Notes: generated from the sequence alone by a model not told the origin. A DNA stretch of 64,000 nt from Buchnera aphidicola (Mindarus keteleerifoliae) (GCF_039392895.1 NZ_CP135027.1:372001-436000); one strand, 5' to 3'; shown: positions 37,807-49,399, counted from the first letter of the stretch. Numbers and translations: made by a program.

Positions 37807-38652
37807 ATGGAAGAATTAAATGTAGTAAGCGATATTAATCATGCAGGAAATTGGATTATACGAAATCAAGAACTTTTGTTTGATTACATAATAAATCTTA
37901 TGTCATCTATTACTGTTTTAATAGTAGGTTTATTTATAGGAAAAATCATTTCTAATGGAGTAAACAAACTTTTAATTAATAGACATATTGATGCTACTAT
38001 AGCTGGTTTTTTATCTACTCTAGTAAGATACGTTATTATTACTTTTACAATAATAGCAGCATTAGGTTGCATAGGAGTTCAAACAACTTCGGTTATTGCT
38101 ATATTAGGAGCCGCTGGGATGGCTATAGGATTAGCATTGCAAGGATCGTTATCAAATTTTGCTGCTGGAGTTTTATTAGTTACATTGAGACCACTAAGAA
38201 CTAATGAATATGTAGATTTAGGAAATGTAGCTGGAACTGTTTTAAACGTTCATATATTTTATACTACATTAAGAACATTAGATGGAAAAATAGTAGTTGT
38301 TCCTAATGGAAAAATTATTGCTGGCAACATTATTAACTATTCTAGAGAACCAGCTAGAAGAAACGAATTTATTATTAGTGTTGCTTATGATTCAGATATT
38401 GATAAAGTAATAGAAATATTAAGAGAAGTAGCAAAAAATGAAAAAAGAGTTTTACAAGAAAGGGGGATAGTAGTTGGATTAAGTGAATTAGCTCCTTCCT
38501 CTTTAAACTTTATCGTTAGATGTTGGAGTAAAATTGATGATTTAAACTTAGTTTATTGGGATTTGATGGCCAAATTTAAAAAGGCACTTGATGCTAATAA
38601 AATTAATATTCCTTATCCAAAAATAGATGTCCATATTTGCAAAAAAAAGTAA
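37807..38652 (+). CDS. mscS: Small-conductance mechanosensitive channel MscS
   Basis: A 281-residue channel that aligns with E. coli MscS without major gaps. [16 protein letters not shown] is the N-terminus. TM1-TM2 follow, then the pore helix TM3 [26 protein letters not shown] with the Gly/Ala packing pattern, then the beta domain ([37 protein letters not shown]). It gates under membrane tension to protect against osmotic downshock. I chose the ATG at 37807 because it matches the E. coli start. An in-frame ATG at 37795 adds four residues. Confidence 0.95.
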   Translation: MEELNVVSDINHAGNWIIRNQELLFDYIINLMSSITVLIVGLFIGKIISNGVNKLLINRHIDATIAGFLSTLVRYVIITFTIIAALGCIGVQTTSVIAILGAAGMAIGLALQGSLSNFAAGVLLVTLRPLRTNEYVDLGNVAGTVLNVHIFYTTLRTLDGKIVVVPNGKIIAGNIINYSREPARRNEFIISVAYDSDIDKVIEILREVAKNEKRVLQERGIVVGLSELAPSSLNFIVRCWSKIDDLNLVYWDLMAKFKKALDANKINIPYPKIDVHICKKK

Positions 38653-38698
38653 TTTTAAGACATATAAAAAACAAAAACATTTTTTAAAAAAGGTTTTT

Positions 38699-41600
38699 AT
38701 GATTTATTTATACACATCTAACAATCTAAATTCAATTATTATAAAATGCTTAAAAATAATTAAAAAAAACCCTCTTAAAAATCCCTTAGAAAAAGAATAT
38801 TTTCTAATAGAAAATGAAAATATGGAAGAATGGATCAATATTTTTATTGCAGAAAGAGAACAAATTAGTGCTAATATTGAATTCAAAAATATGTATAATT
38901 TTATATGGAAAATATTTAAAAAAAATTTCAATTTTAGATTTCAAAAAGATGAATTTGAACAAGATTCTTTAACTTGGAAATTAATGAATATTTCGTCAAT
39001 AGAAAAATTTATAAGCAATTTTGGAAAAATTGACACTCAAATAAAAAAAATTCATTTTTGTACTTTTATGGCTGATTTATTTTCAAAATATTTATTGCAT
39101 CAAAATAAATTAATTATTAACTGGGAAAAAAATATTCTTTTAGATAAGAAAAATTCTTCTGAAAAATGGCAAAAAAAATTATGGAATGAAATAACTAAAA
39201 ATAACCGTTTGCATTTTTTAAATTTAACTAATTTGCTTTTTAAAAAAATAAGATCTAAAAAATTTAAACATACATTTTTTTCTAATCGTATTTTTATAAT
39301 AGGAATACATCATTTATATGAAAATTACCTAAAAATCTTGAATCAAATTAGTCCTTATTTAGATATTCACATTTTCATAATTTCTCCTTATAAAATAAAA
39401 AACATATCTTTTTCTAAAAAAAATATAGTTTTTAACACTTATATAAATAGAGAATTTAAAAAAAATATTTTATATAATTCATTATTTTCATTAACAAAAT
39501 ATGCTTACAAAAAACTGTTTTTATTTAAAAAAATTCCAATTAAAAAATATACGTCACTGGCTAAAAAAATAGAAAATCCTAAAAAAAAATTATTATTCTA
39601 TATACAAAATGAAATTTTTTTCTTAAAAAACGAAATATTTTCTTACAAAAAATTAAAACAAGAAATATCAAAGAAAGATTTTTCTTTATCAATACATTGT
39701 TGTCATAACATTAGAAGAGAAGTTGAAAATCTACAAAATAATTTATTAAAAATTTTAAATGAAAACAAAAAAATTTTCCCTCAAGATATTTTAGTTCTTG
39801 TTTCAAACATAGATAATTACTCGGCAACAATAAGATCTGTCTTCAATAAAAAAGGTGAAAAGAATTTTCTTCCTTTCACTATTTTGAATCAAACTTCTAA
39901 AGAAAATAGAACTATTTTATACCTATTAGAAAAGCTATTTAAACTTCATGATTTTAAATTTTGTAATATAGATGTATTAGAGTTATTACAATTTAAATTT
40001 ATATCAAGAAAATTTAACTTTTCAAAGAAAGAACTAGAAATTTTGAAAGTTTGGATAAAAAATACTAATATCAGATGGGGATTAAACAATAACCATTTAA
40101 ATAAATTAGGTTTGAATTTGACCGATAAAAACACCTGGGAAAATGGCATTAAAAAATTACTACTTGGTTATGCTATGAACGATTATGATAAATTATGGAG
40201 AAACATATCTCCATTTAAAATAACAGAAAAAAAAGAAATAAATGTTTTAGAAAAATTAATTCAGTTTATGACCACTTTAAATAAATGGAAAAAAATTATT
40301 TCAAAACCGAAAAAATTCAAAGACTGGTTACCTATTTTTAAAAAAATGATAGTATATTTTTTTTTAAAAGAAGATCTAATTTTAAAAAAAAAATATATTA
40401 TTTATGAAAATATTTGGAAAAAAAATATTTATTTTGCAATTAATCAAAATTACAAAAAAAAAGTTTTTATTAATATTTTTGTTAAAAAATTTCTAATCAG
40501 TGTTAAAAATTTTTTTAAAAAAAAATATTATTCAACAAAAAAAATAACTTTTTTAAGTTTATATAATTTTAACATCATTCCATTCAAAGTAATTTACATA
40601 CTAGGTTTAAATAAACATATCTATCCTAGAATTAAACCTAATAAATACTTTGATCTTTCAGAAGAAAAAAAATATAAAAATCATGAAAATTTAATAGAAA
40701 AAGATTCTTATACCTTTTTAGAAATTTTAGCATCTTCCAAAAAATATTTTATTTTAAGCTATATTAATTATTGTCCAAATAATAATTTAAAATCTGCTCC
40801 ATCTATTTTAATAGAAAAATTATTGAATTATATTAAAAATAACTTTTTCATAAAAGAAAAATCAAAAAAACAAGAGATACTAAAACATATTCATTTATTT
40901 CATTCAACAAATTCATTTGACACCGAAAACTTTAGTAAAACGAATAAATATCAAAGTTTTGACGCTGATTGGTTTAAAATTTTATCCAATAAAAATAAAA
41001 ATGAATTTAATTTTTTTAAGAAAATGAATCTTTATTTCGAAAAAAAAATTGAATTAAAAAAACTAATTTTATTTTGGAAAAATCCTGTTCGATTTTTTTT
41101 TCAAAATAGACTGGAAATTGTATTTCCAACTGAAAATGAAAATTTAACTAAAAATGAACCTTTCGCTTTAAATTCACTTGAAATTTACAGCTTAAACGAA
41201 AAAATTTTAAATGGATTAATTAAAAAAAAATCCATAAAAAAAATTTTAAAAGATTTTCAATTCTCAGGAAGATTACCTTATAATTTTAATTATTTTTATA
41301 TATATAAGGAAAAATATGAAGAATTATTAATTCTATCAAAAAAAATTTTAGAAAATAAAAAAAAATTAGAAGATAAAAAAATATATTTTTGTTTATCTAA
41401 AAACACAATATATGGAACGTTAAATAACGTACAAGAAACAGGTATTTTAAAATGGAAATCAACCCTATTAAATTATAATGATATGATATCATTGTGGTTA
41501 GAACATTTAATATACTGTATTTCAGGAGGTAAAGGAACTTCTGTTTTATATGGAATAAAAAACAAAAAGTATTTATTTTTAACAATTGAAAAAAACATAG

Positions 41601-41920
41601 CTATATCATATCTTGAATATTTTATTCAAGGATATTTAAAAGGATTAAATAGTCCTATTTTATTAACAAAATCTGGATTTTCTTGGATGAAAAGGATTTA
41701 TAATACAACTCAAAAAACTATGTTTTTAGATAAAAAAAATATTAAACAGGCAAAAAAAAATTTTCTACAAACCTGGTATGGAAATATGATTATTTCTGGA
41801 GAAAAAGATGATCTTTACATTAAAAAGATTATTCCTGAAATAACCGAAGAATTAATTCAAAAAATGTGCAAAGTTTGTGAAAAATGGATTGTTCCTATTT
41901 TAAATCAAATTAACTATTAA
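38699..41920 (+). CDS. recC: Exodeoxyribonuclease V gamma subunit RecC
   Basis: A protein of about 1073 residues that tracks E. coli RecC along its whole length. Matches include MIYLYTSNNLN at the start, WKLMNISSIEKF, FIIGIHHLYENYLK, CHNIRREVENLQNNLL, WGLNNNHLNKL, IPFKVIYILGLNKHIYPR and WLEHLIYCISGGKGTS. RecC is the Chi-recognition scaffold of RecBCD. The frame opens at an ATG at 38627 inside mscS, but homology begins at the ATG at 38699, which has an AAGG site seven bases upstream. Lysine, asparagine and isoleucine dominate, yet no frame break is seen. Confidence 0.95.
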   Translation: MIYLYTSNNLNSIIIKCLKIIKKNPLKNPLEKEYFLIENENMEEWINIFIAEREQISANIEFKNMYNFIWKIFKKNFNFRFQKDEFEQDSLTWKLMNISSIEKFISNFGKIDTQIKKIHFCTFMADLFSKYLLHQNKLIINWEKNILLDKKNSSEKWQKKLWNEITKNNRLHFLNLTNLLFKKIRSKKFKHTFFSNRIFIIGIHHLYENYLKILNQISPYLDIHIFIISPYKIKNISFSKKNIVFNTYINREFKKNILYNSLFSLTKYAYKKLFLFKKIPIKKYTSLAKKIENPKKKLLFYIQNEIFFLKNEIFSYKKLKQEISKKDFSLSIHCCHNIRREVENLQNNLLKILNENKKIFPQDILVLVSNIDNYSATIRSVFNKKGEKNFLPFTILNQTSKENRTILYLLEKLFKLHDFKFCNIDVLELLQFKFISRKFNFSKKELEILKVWIKNTNIRWGLNNNHLNKLGLNLTDKNTWENGIKKLLLGYAMNDYDKLWRNISPFKITEKKEINVLEKLIQFMTTLNKWKKIISKPKKFKDWLPIFKKMIVYFFLKEDLILKKKYIIYENIWKKNIYFAINQNYKKKVFINIFVKKFLISVKNFFKKKYYSTKKITFLSLYNFNIIPFKVIYILGLNKHIYPRIKPNKYFDLSEEKKYKNHENLIEKDSYTFLEILASSKKYFILSYINYCPNNNLKSAPSILIEKLLNYIKNNFFIKEKSKKQEILKHIHLFHSTNSFDTENFSKTNKYQSFDADWFKILSNKNKNEFNFFKKMNLYFEKKIELKKLILFWKNPVRFFFQNRLEIVFPTENENLTKNEPFALNSLEIYSLNEKILNGLIKKKSIKKILKDFQFSGRLPYNFNYFYIYKEKYEELLILSKKILENKKKLEDKKIYFCLSKNTIYGTLNNVQETGILKWKSTLLNYNDMISLWLEHLIYCISGGKGTSVLYGIKNKKYLFLTIEKNIAISYLEYFIQGYLKGLNSPILLTKSGFSWMKRIYNTTQKTMFLDKKNIKQAKKNFLQTWYGNMIISGEKDDLYIKKIIPEITEELIQKMCKVCEKWIVPILNQINY

Positions 41921-41936
41921 TTTATTTGTCAAATAT

Positions 41937-44900
41937 ATGGAAGAAAATAAAAAAATAAAAGATATAATGAAATTTTCATTAACTGGAAAAAAAATAATCG
42001 AAGCCTCTGCTGGAACAGGAAAAACTTTTTTTATAGTCGTAACTTATATCAGATTAATATTAGGCATTAACTATAAAAATAATAATAAACCTTTATCAAT
42101 AAACGAAATTCTTGTATTAACTTTTAACAAATCAGCAAAAGAAGAAATTTTAAATAGAATAAAAAAAATTATTCAAAATCTAAAGTATGCTTGCTTTAAA
42201 AAAAATATTTATGATGCATATGTAAATATGATTTTAAATCAAGTTCAAAATTTAAAATCAGCTTATCTTTTACTTTTAAAAGCAGAAGAAGATTTAAATC
42301 AAGCAAAAATTTTTACCGTAGACAGTTTCTTTTATAGAATACTAAATCATTTTTCTTTTCATATAAATCCTATAAATAATTTTAAACAAAATATGAATGA
42401 AAAAAATATATATCTAAAAGCAACTATAAATTTTTGGAGAAAAAAATGTTATTTTTTTTCAAAGGAACTATTAAATATTATTTATAAAACTTGGAAAACA
42501 CCTTTAAATTTATTTAAAGAAATTGAACCTTGGATTTTTTACAAAAAAAATAATCCTACTTTTAAAATAAAAAAAATTCCAAATTTAGAACATTTACATA
42601 AAAAAAATATCAAAAAAATTAATTTTTTTAAAAAATCTTGGTTAGGAATTAAAAACAAAATATTCCTTTTAATTGATAATATTTCCAATAATAAAAAATT
42701 TTTGGGCAAAAAAAACAAGAAAAAATGGATAAATACCATAAATTTTTGGGCAAAACAAAAAACAATCGATTATTTTATTCCTAATGAACTAATTTATTTT
42801 CAAAAAAAAATAAATGTAAAAAATAAAAAAAATAAAAAAATGCACAATTTTTTTATTTATATAAACTTTTTTTTAGAACAAAAAATATCTATAAAAAAAG
42901 AATTCATTCTAACATCTATCAAAAATATACTTTCATATGTTAATTTTGAAAAAAAAAATACTGGAAAATTGGAATATTCTGATTTTTCAAAATTACTTTT
43001 TAAAGAATTAAAAAAAAGAAAAAATAATTTTCTAAAAAAAATAAGTAAAAAATTTTGTTCAATATTAATCGACGAATTTCAGGATATTAATCTACAACAA
43101 TATAAAATCATTAAAAAAATATTTTATAAACAAAAAAATATATTTTTACTATTAATAGGAGATCCAAAACAATCTATTTATAATTTTAGAGGAGCAAGTA
43201 TACTTTCTTATTTACAATCAAAATTTGAAATTAAATCACATTTTTTTCTTGATACAAATTGGAGATCTACACCTCATATAGTTAAAAATATAAATTTATT
43301 TTTTTCTAGAGTTCAGAATCCATTTTTAACTTCAAAAATAAAATTTATTCCTTCTGTTTATTCAATAGAAAATAAAAAAAATTATTTTAGAATAAAAAAT
43401 TCTATTCAACCTTCTTTCTCTATTTTTTTTAATTCAAAAGAGACAATTTCTAAAAAAAATTATGAACAATGGATTTCTAAAGAATGCGCTAAAAGCATTT
43501 TTTATTGGCTCGAAACAGGAAAAAGAAAAAGTTCAATTTTATCTATTAAAAACAAAAAAAATTATGTTTCAGAAAAAGATATCGTTGTAATAGTAAAAAA
43601 TAAAAATGAGGCTTATTCCATACAAAAAGCTTTAAAAAATATAAATATCTCATCAATTTATTTATCTTCTAATAAAAATGTATTTGCTTCGTTAGAAGCT
43701 AAAGAATTTCTTTGGATACTAACTGCTATTTTAGATCCTAAAAATGAAAGAAAAATTAAAAGAGCATTATGTACTAACATTTTAGAAAATAACTCAAATA
43801 AAATAAATAAAATTTTTTTAAATTTTCAAGATTGGTCGTTGATAATAAAAAAATTTAAATATTTTAAACAAATTTGGGAAAAATCAGGAGTTTTTTCTTT
43901 AATAAAACATTTAATAAAAATTAAAACAAAAAAAATATCTTTAAATAAAGAAATGAAAAGTTTTTTTAACATTAATAACTTCTTGCATTTGGCTGAATTA
44001 ATCAATGAAAAATTCTTTTCGTTAAATGAAAAACAATCTCTTGTATATTGGTTAGAAAAAAAAATTAACAATGTTAATTTTTTATCAAAAAATAATTTTT
44101 TTCATATTCCAACTAACAATAATTTTATTAAAATTATTTCTGTGCATAAATCAAAAGGACTAGAATTTCCATTGGTTTGGATACCTTTTATTATGAATTA
44201 TACGGAAAAAAAAATAGGGTTATATTTTACAAAAGAAAAAAAATTAAATCTTAATTTAGATAAAAATTCAAAAAAATCTCATTTAGTTGATAATGAACGA
44301 CTTTCTGAAGATATACGATTATTATACGTATCATTAACGAGAGCAACTATACATTGCAGTTTAGGAATAGCTAGAATTTCTAAAACAAGAAAAAAAAAAT
44401 ACGATATCTTTTCTACGATACACCAAAGTGCTTTTGGATATCTTCTTCAAAAAGGAAAAAAATGTAATTTCCTTAATTTTAAAAAAGAAATTAAAGAAAT
44501 TAAAAATTATAAAAACATTAAATTTTTTTCAAAATTTGAAGAAAAAATTTCTACAAAAATTTCTAAAAAGAACGTAAAAAGTACAAATGTACAAATATTT
44601 CATAGAAATATTAAAAATTACTGGAATATAACCAGTTACTCTCAATTAAAAATTGAAAACATAAATTTAAATAAAAATGAACCCTTCTCCTCAAATAAAA
44701 AAAATACAAATATTATTTCAAATATTTTAAATCCCCATTATTTTCCAAAAGGTAATAAATTAGGATCTTTACTACACAATATTTTAAGAAAATGCGAATT
44801 TTCCAAAGAAATAAAAGAAAAATTCCTAGTTAAAGAAATTAATAAAGAAGAATTAAATGAAAAATGGGTTCCAATCCTAAAAGATTGGATAAATCAAATA

Positions 44901-45449
44901 TTTTTTAGAGAAATTAACAAAGAAAAAATTGTACTATCAAAACTGAAAAAGGGCGAATATTTAAAAGAATTAAAATTTTTTTTCCCTATAAAAAAAATGA
45001 TAAATGATCAAAAATTAAATGAGATAATACAGCTAAATAATTTTAAAAATCAATCCCCCCCTTTTTTTAAATTTAAGAAAAAAAAAGGAATAATTACAGG
45101 ATTTATTGATCTAATTGTATTTTTAAATAAAAAATATTATATTTTAGAATATAAATCTAATTGGTTAGGTATTAATAATAGTTTTTATTGTACAAAAAAC
45201 ATAGAAAAGGAAATAATTAAACAACGATACGATATACAATGTTTGTTATATACTATAGCACTTAATAGATATTTAAATAAAAAAATAAAAAAGTATGATT
45301 TTAATAAAAATTTTGGAGGTTTTTATTTTTTATTTATTAGAGGTATGTACCATGAAAAAAATGCATCTAAACAAAATAGCGGAATTTATCTGTACAATCC
45401 AAAAAAAAAATATGTAAATGAATTGGATAACTTTTTTAAAGGAAAATAA
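41937..45449 (+). CDS. recB: Exodeoxyribonuclease V beta subunit RecB
   Basis: A 1170-residue UvrD-type helicase-nuclease. It has Walker A EASAGTGKTFF, Walker B LIDEFQDINLQQYKI, GDPKQSIYNFRGA, TNWRSTP, SVHKSKGLEFPLVW and LLYVSLTRAT. The C-terminal nuclease keeps GFIDLIVF and YILEYKSNWLG. E. coli has LDYKSN at that second site, so the metal ligand D1080 is Glu here, still a legal PD-(D/E)xK pattern. RecB unwinds 3'-5' and degrades DNA ends. It lies 16 bases after recC; ptrA, which separates them in E. coli, is absent. Confidence 0.95.
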   Translation: MEENKKIKDIMKFSLTGKKIIEASAGTGKTFFIVVTYIRLILGINYKNNNKPLSINEILVLTFNKSAKEEILNRIKKIIQNLKYACFKKNIYDAYVNMILNQVQNLKSAYLLLLKAEEDLNQAKIFTVDSFFYRILNHFSFHINPINNFKQNMNEKNIYLKATINFWRKKCYFFSKELLNIIYKTWKTPLNLFKEIEPWIFYKKNNPTFKIKKIPNLEHLHKKNIKKINFFKKSWLGIKNKIFLLIDNISNNKKFLGKKNKKKWINTINFWAKQKTIDYFIPNELIYFQKKINVKNKKNKKMHNFFIYINFFLEQKISIKKEFILTSIKNILSYVNFEKKNTGKLEYSDFSKLLFKELKKRKNNFLKKISKKFCSILIDEFQDINLQQYKIIKKIFYKQKNIFLLLIGDPKQSIYNFRGASILSYLQSKFEIKSHFFLDTNWRSTPHIVKNINLFFSRVQNPFLTSKIKFIPSVYSIENKKNYFRIKNSIQPSFSIFFNSKETISKKNYEQWISKECAKSIFYWLETGKRKSSILSIKNKKNYVSEKDIVVIVKNKNEAYSIQKALKNINISSIYLSSNKNVFASLEAKEFLWILTAILDPKNERKIKRALCTNILENNSNKINKIFLNFQDWSLIIKKFKYFKQIWEKSGVFSLIKHLIKIKTKKISLNKEMKSFFNINNFLHLAELINEKFFSLNEKQSLVYWLEKKINNVNFLSKNNFFHIPTNNNFIKIISVHKSKGLEFPLVWIPFIMNYTEKKIGLYFTKEKKLNLNLDKNSKKSHLVDNERLSEDIRLLYVSLTRATIHCSLGIARISKTRKKKYDIFSTIHQSAFGYLLQKGKKCNFLNFKKEIKEIKNYKNIKFFSKFEEKISTKISKKNVKSTNVQIFHRNIKNYWNITSYSQLKIENINLNKNEPFSSNKKNTNIISNILNPHYFPKGNKLGSLLHNILRKCEFSKEIKEKFLVKEINKEELNEKWVPILKDWINQIFFREINKEKIVLSKLKKGEYLKELKFFFPIKKMINDQKLNEIIQLNNFKNQSPPFFKFKKKKGIITGFIDLIVFLNKKYYILEYKSNWLGINNSFYCTKNIEKEIIKQRYDIQCLLYTIALNRYLNKKIKKYDFNKNFGGFYFLFIRGMYHEKNASKQNSGIYLYNPKKKYVNELDNFFKGK

Positions 45450-45666
45450 ATTCTTTATCAAAGTTTTTAATTTAACAAAATGGATCAAATATTTTTGATA
45501 TGAAAATATTAAAAATTAAATAATAAATATTATTACTTTTAATTGAATTAAAAAAATTTTTATTAATTAATAATATTAATTATCACTATTCTTTTTCATA
45601 TTCTAAAATATTTGATTTAATAATAAAAAATTTATCCTTTTAAAAAAAATAAATAATGCTTAAAAA

Positions 45667-47508
45667 ATGAAAAAAATACTAAAAGAAGCTGTTAAAAAAA
45701 AAATGATTAGAAACATAGATTTTTATTTTTCTATTTTTGTTTCTAAAAAAAATGAACCTGCTGTTATGTTAGCTGCTGCTTGTACAAGTCATTTTTATGG
45801 AAATGGTAATGCATGTTTACCTATAAAATTATTAAAAAAAAAATATTTTAGAAATCCTAGAAAAAAAATTGTTAAAAACCTATGGAAAATTATAGATTTC
45901 ATAAAATCAACCAAAGATTGGATTAATATTTTAAAAAAAAGCGATGCGATTGGAAAAGAAAATAGTAATAATCCGATTATTTTATCAAACAATAGTTTAT
46001 ATCTTTATCAAGTTTGGAAAACAGAAAAAAAGATAATTGAATTTTTAATTAAAAATAGTAACTTGGAAATAAAAAAAAAATTTTATGAAAATTTTTTAAA
46101 AAAAATAAATTTTAAAAAAGAAAACTATTATCAAAAATTAGCTATTTTAATGACAATGATCAATAAAATTACTTTCATCATAGGGGGGCCTGGAACAGGA
46201 AAAACTACCTTAATATCAAAATTAATTATTTCAATAATTCAACTTTCCAACAACCTTCCCATTATTAAGTTAACAGCAATGACAGGAAAAGCTGCTTCTA
46301 ATTTATTAGATTCAATAAAAAAAAATATTTCTATATCAAATTTAACAAAATCAGAAAAAAAATGTCTTCCAAATTGCTCTTCTACTTTACATCGTTTGTT
46401 AAAAATAAAATCTAATTTTAATTTAAATACAACTCAAAAAAAAAATATTATTTTAGCAGATATATTAATCATTGATGAATCTTCAATGATCGATTTTTTT
46501 ATAATGAACAAATTAATTCAATCTGTATCAGAATCTACAAAAATAATATTTATAGGAGATTGTAACCAGTTACCCCCTGTAGGAACAGGATTTTTGTTAA
46601 AAGATATTTCTTACTTTCATCAATTAGGATATACCAAAAAATTTACAGATTTATTAAAAAAAACAAATTTTTTAAACAAAAAATATATTAATAAAAATTC
46701 AAAATTTATTATTAACAATAATATTTGTGCTCTAGAAAAAAATTACCGATTTTCATCAAAATCAGGAATTAATCAACTTGCTCTGATGCTAAAATTAGGA
46801 AAAACAAAAATAATAAAAAAAATAGTTAACAATGTTTATCCGGATATTAAATATATTTCAGTAACGAATAATAAAGAATATAAAAATATGATATTTTCAG
46901 TTACTAAAAAATACAAAAAATATATTAAAAACATCAAAACAACTCAAAATCCTAAAAAAATTATAACTTTATTTAATAAATATCGACTAATTTGCGTATT
47001 AAAAAAAGGATTTTTTGGAACTAAACATATTAATAAATGCATAGAAAACAAAATGAAAAAACTTTCTTTAATCAAACCTACTATAATTAACAAAAAAAAT
47101 TGGTATGTAGGAAAACCTATTCTAGTTAAAGAAAATAACAAAAATTTAAAAATTTTTAATGGAAATATTGGGATAACTTTATTAGATTCAAATAAAAACT
47201 TTTCAGTTTTTTTTCTTTCTTCAAACAATGCAATTAAAATTGTACCTATTGATCTGTTACCTAAATATGAAACAGCATGGACCATAACTGTTCATAAATC
47301 ACAAGGATCAGAATTTATCCATACAGGACTATTATTACCTTTTAGTTTTGTAAAAACTTTAAACAGAGAATTACTCTATACTGCCATTACAAGATCTAAA
47401 AAAAAATTAACTTTATATGCTAACAAAAACATTTTACATGCAACTATAAAAAATAAAGTTGTCAGATATAGTGGAATTATAAAAAAAATACAAAAACATA
47501 TTGAATGA
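45667..47508 (+). CDS. recD: Exodeoxyribonuclease V alpha subunit RecD
   Basis: A 613-residue SF1B helicase, E. coli length. It shows Walker A IIGGPGTGKTTLISKL, LTAMTGKAASNL, LHRLLKI, Walker B ILIIDESSMID, GDCNQLPPVGTG, LEKNYRFSSKSGI, and the C-terminal TVHKSQGSEF and LYTAITRSKK. RecD is the 5'-3' motor of RecBCD. It starts 217 bases after recB, a gap not present in E. coli, where the genes overlap. The spacer holds nothing I can recognise. Confidence 0.96.
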   Translation: MKKILKEAVKKKMIRNIDFYFSIFVSKKNEPAVMLAAACTSHFYGNGNACLPIKLLKKKYFRNPRKKIVKNLWKIIDFIKSTKDWINILKKSDAIGKENSNNPIILSNNSLYLYQVWKTEKKIIEFLIKNSNLEIKKKFYENFLKKINFKKENYYQKLAILMTMINKITFIIGGPGTGKTTLISKLIISIIQLSNNLPIIKLTAMTGKAASNLLDSIKKNISISNLTKSEKKCLPNCSSTLHRLLKIKSNFNLNTTQKKNIILADILIIDESSMIDFFIMNKLIQSVSESTKIIFIGDCNQLPPVGTGFLLKDISYFHQLGYTKKFTDLLKKTNFLNKKYINKNSKFIINNNICALEKNYRFSSKSGINQLALMLKLGKTKIIKKIVNNVYPDIKYISVTNNKEYKNMIFSVTKKYKKYIKNIKTTQNPKKIITLFNKYRLICVLKKGFFGTKHINKCIENKMKKLSLIKPTIINKKNWYVGKPILVKENNKNLKIFNGNIGITLLDSNKNFSVFFLSSNNAIKIVPIDLLPKYETAWTITVHKSQGSEFIHTGLLLPFSFVKTLNRELLYTAITRSKKKLTLYANKNILHATIKNKVVRYSGIIKKIQKHIE

Positions 47509-47537
47509 TAAGTTATTCTTATCTTCTATTCTTTTTA

Positions 47538-48866
47538 TTAAAAAATATTAAGCTCTAACACTTTTGAACCTCTTTGATAGTTATACATTTTTTTTTTACT
47601 TTCAGGTAAAGAATTAATGTCCGCTAACAAGAATCCTTTTTCCTGAAACCAATGAATACTATAAGTAGTTAATACAAATATTTTTTTTAGATCTAATTTT
47701 TTTGCTTCTTTCTGTATTATTTGCAATAACTTTTCTCCTCTAGAAGATTTTCTATAATCTGGATGAACTACTACACAAGCCATTTCCCCTATTTTTTCAT
47801 CTTGAAAAGGATATAAGGCGGCACATGCTATAGTTAATTCATCTCTTACTATAACAGTAAATTTATCAATTTCAACTTCCAATTGTTCTCTTGACCTCCT
47901 TACTAATATTTTTTTTTCTTCCAAAGGACGAATTAATTTCAAAATTCCACCTATATCGTTAATAGTTGCTTTCCTAATTTTTTCAGAGGATTCCATGACT
48001 ATTTGAGTTCCTATTCCATCTCTCGAAAATAATTCTTGAAGTAAGGATCCATTTTTTTTATAACTAATCAAATGACATCTCCTGACTCCTTCGGTACAAG
48101 ACTTTATAGAAGATTTTAAAAAACGAATAATAGATGCAGAAAAAGAACACTTTCTTTTTATCGAAATCATCTTTTTTACTTCACTAGGAAATAACTCTGA
48201 AAAAAATTTTCCATTTTTATTAATGATTCCTTGAGAACTTGAAAATCCTATTACTTTTTCCGCTTTTAACTTCACCGAAATTTCTGCTGCTATTTCTTCA
48301 GAAATTAAATTGAAACTTTCTCCAGTGATAGATACAGATATTGGACCTATTAAAACAATAGATCGATTTTCCAATTGAGATTTGATATATTCTTTGTTAA
48401 TTTTTCTAACTCGTCCGGTATGACAATAATCAACACCATTATCAACTCCCAACGGTTGAGAAATGACAAAATTACCACTAACTACATTGATATTAGCCCC
48501 TTGAGAAGGAGTATTGGTTAAACTCATCGAAAGTAACGCTGTTATATCTAATTGTAATTTTCCGATCTCTTCTTTAATTAATTTTAATACTTCTGCATTT
48601 GTTACTAAAATATCTTTGTGGTAAAAAAAGTCAATATTGTTACTAATTAAACGTTTTTTAATTTGAGGAGTAGCATCATATACTACGACTAATCGAATTC
48701 CTAAGCTATGCAATAATCCTATATCATTAATTATATGAATAAAATTTTTATGTTTAATTGCTTCTCCTGATAATAAAATTACAAATATTTTTCCTCTATG
48801 AGCATTAATATAGGGAACACTATGTCTAAATTCTTCTACTAAATTAATAATGGGATTTTTGTGCAT
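47538..48866 (-). CDS. argA: N-acetylglutamate synthase ArgA
   Basis: A 442-residue fusion of an N-acetylglutamate-kinase-like domain (FRHSVPYINAHRGK, SQGIINKNG) and a C-terminal GNAT acetyltransferase (MACVVVHPDYRKSSRGEKLL, HWFQEKGF). It makes N-acetylglutamate, the committed and normally arginine-inhibited first step of arginine synthesis. The start ATG at 48866 is preceded by an AGGA site. It is convergent with recD, as in E. coli. Confidence 0.96.
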   Translation of the reverse strand: MHKNPIINLVEEFRHSVPYINAHRGKIFVILLSGEAIKHKNFIHIINDIGLLHSLGIRLVVVYDATPQIKKRLISNNIDFFYHKDILVTNAEVLKLIKEEIGKLQLDITALLSMSLTNTPSQGANINVVSGNFVISQPLGVDNGVDYCHTGRVRKINKEYIKSQLENRSIVLIGPISVSITGESFNLISEEIAAEISVKLKAEKVIGFSSSQGIINKNGKFFSELFPSEVKKMISIKRKCSFSASIIRFLKSSIKSCTEGVRRCHLISYKKNGSLLQELFSRDGIGTQIVMESSEKIRKATINDIGGILKLIRPLEEKKILVRRSREQLEVEIDKFTVIVRDELTIACAALYPFQDEKIGEMACVVVHPDYRKSSRGEKLLQIIQKEAKKLDLKKIFVLTTYSIHWFQEKGFLLADINSLPESKKKMYNYQRGSKVLELNIF

Positions 48867-49053
48867 TATTAAATCCTGAGCATATATCTACATTTTAAAT
48901 ATAAACGTACATAAAAAAAATATTACTTTAACTATTAATAAATGAGAAAAATAGTAATTTACTACTAAATAAAACAGGATTTTTAATTAAGTTTAAAATT
49001 TTTTTAATATTTAAAAGAGAAAAAATGTTAGAAATAACATTTCTATGTATTTT

Positions 49054-49130
<77 letters not shown>

Positions 49131-49399
49131 TTATTGATATATACAATATACATGAAAAAAAATAAAAAAACAATATATTTGAATTAAAAATATTTAAAAT
49201 AAAATTATTAAATTTTAGATAAGATTTAAATCTTTATCTTTTTTATTTTTTAAAACATAAAGAATACTTTTAATTATAAATTAATTATATGAAATTAATG
49301 TTTTATTTTAAAAAAATATTAAAAAATTAATACTTTTATATTGTATAAAAAATAATATAATAAATATCAACAAATTTTTTTATATCTATAGGATGTTAT

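Noticed and set aside
45450-45666. The unusual recB-recD spacer as a possible hidden small gene.
   Set aside because: No frame of useful length, no ribosome site, no structure beyond simple A/T repeats.
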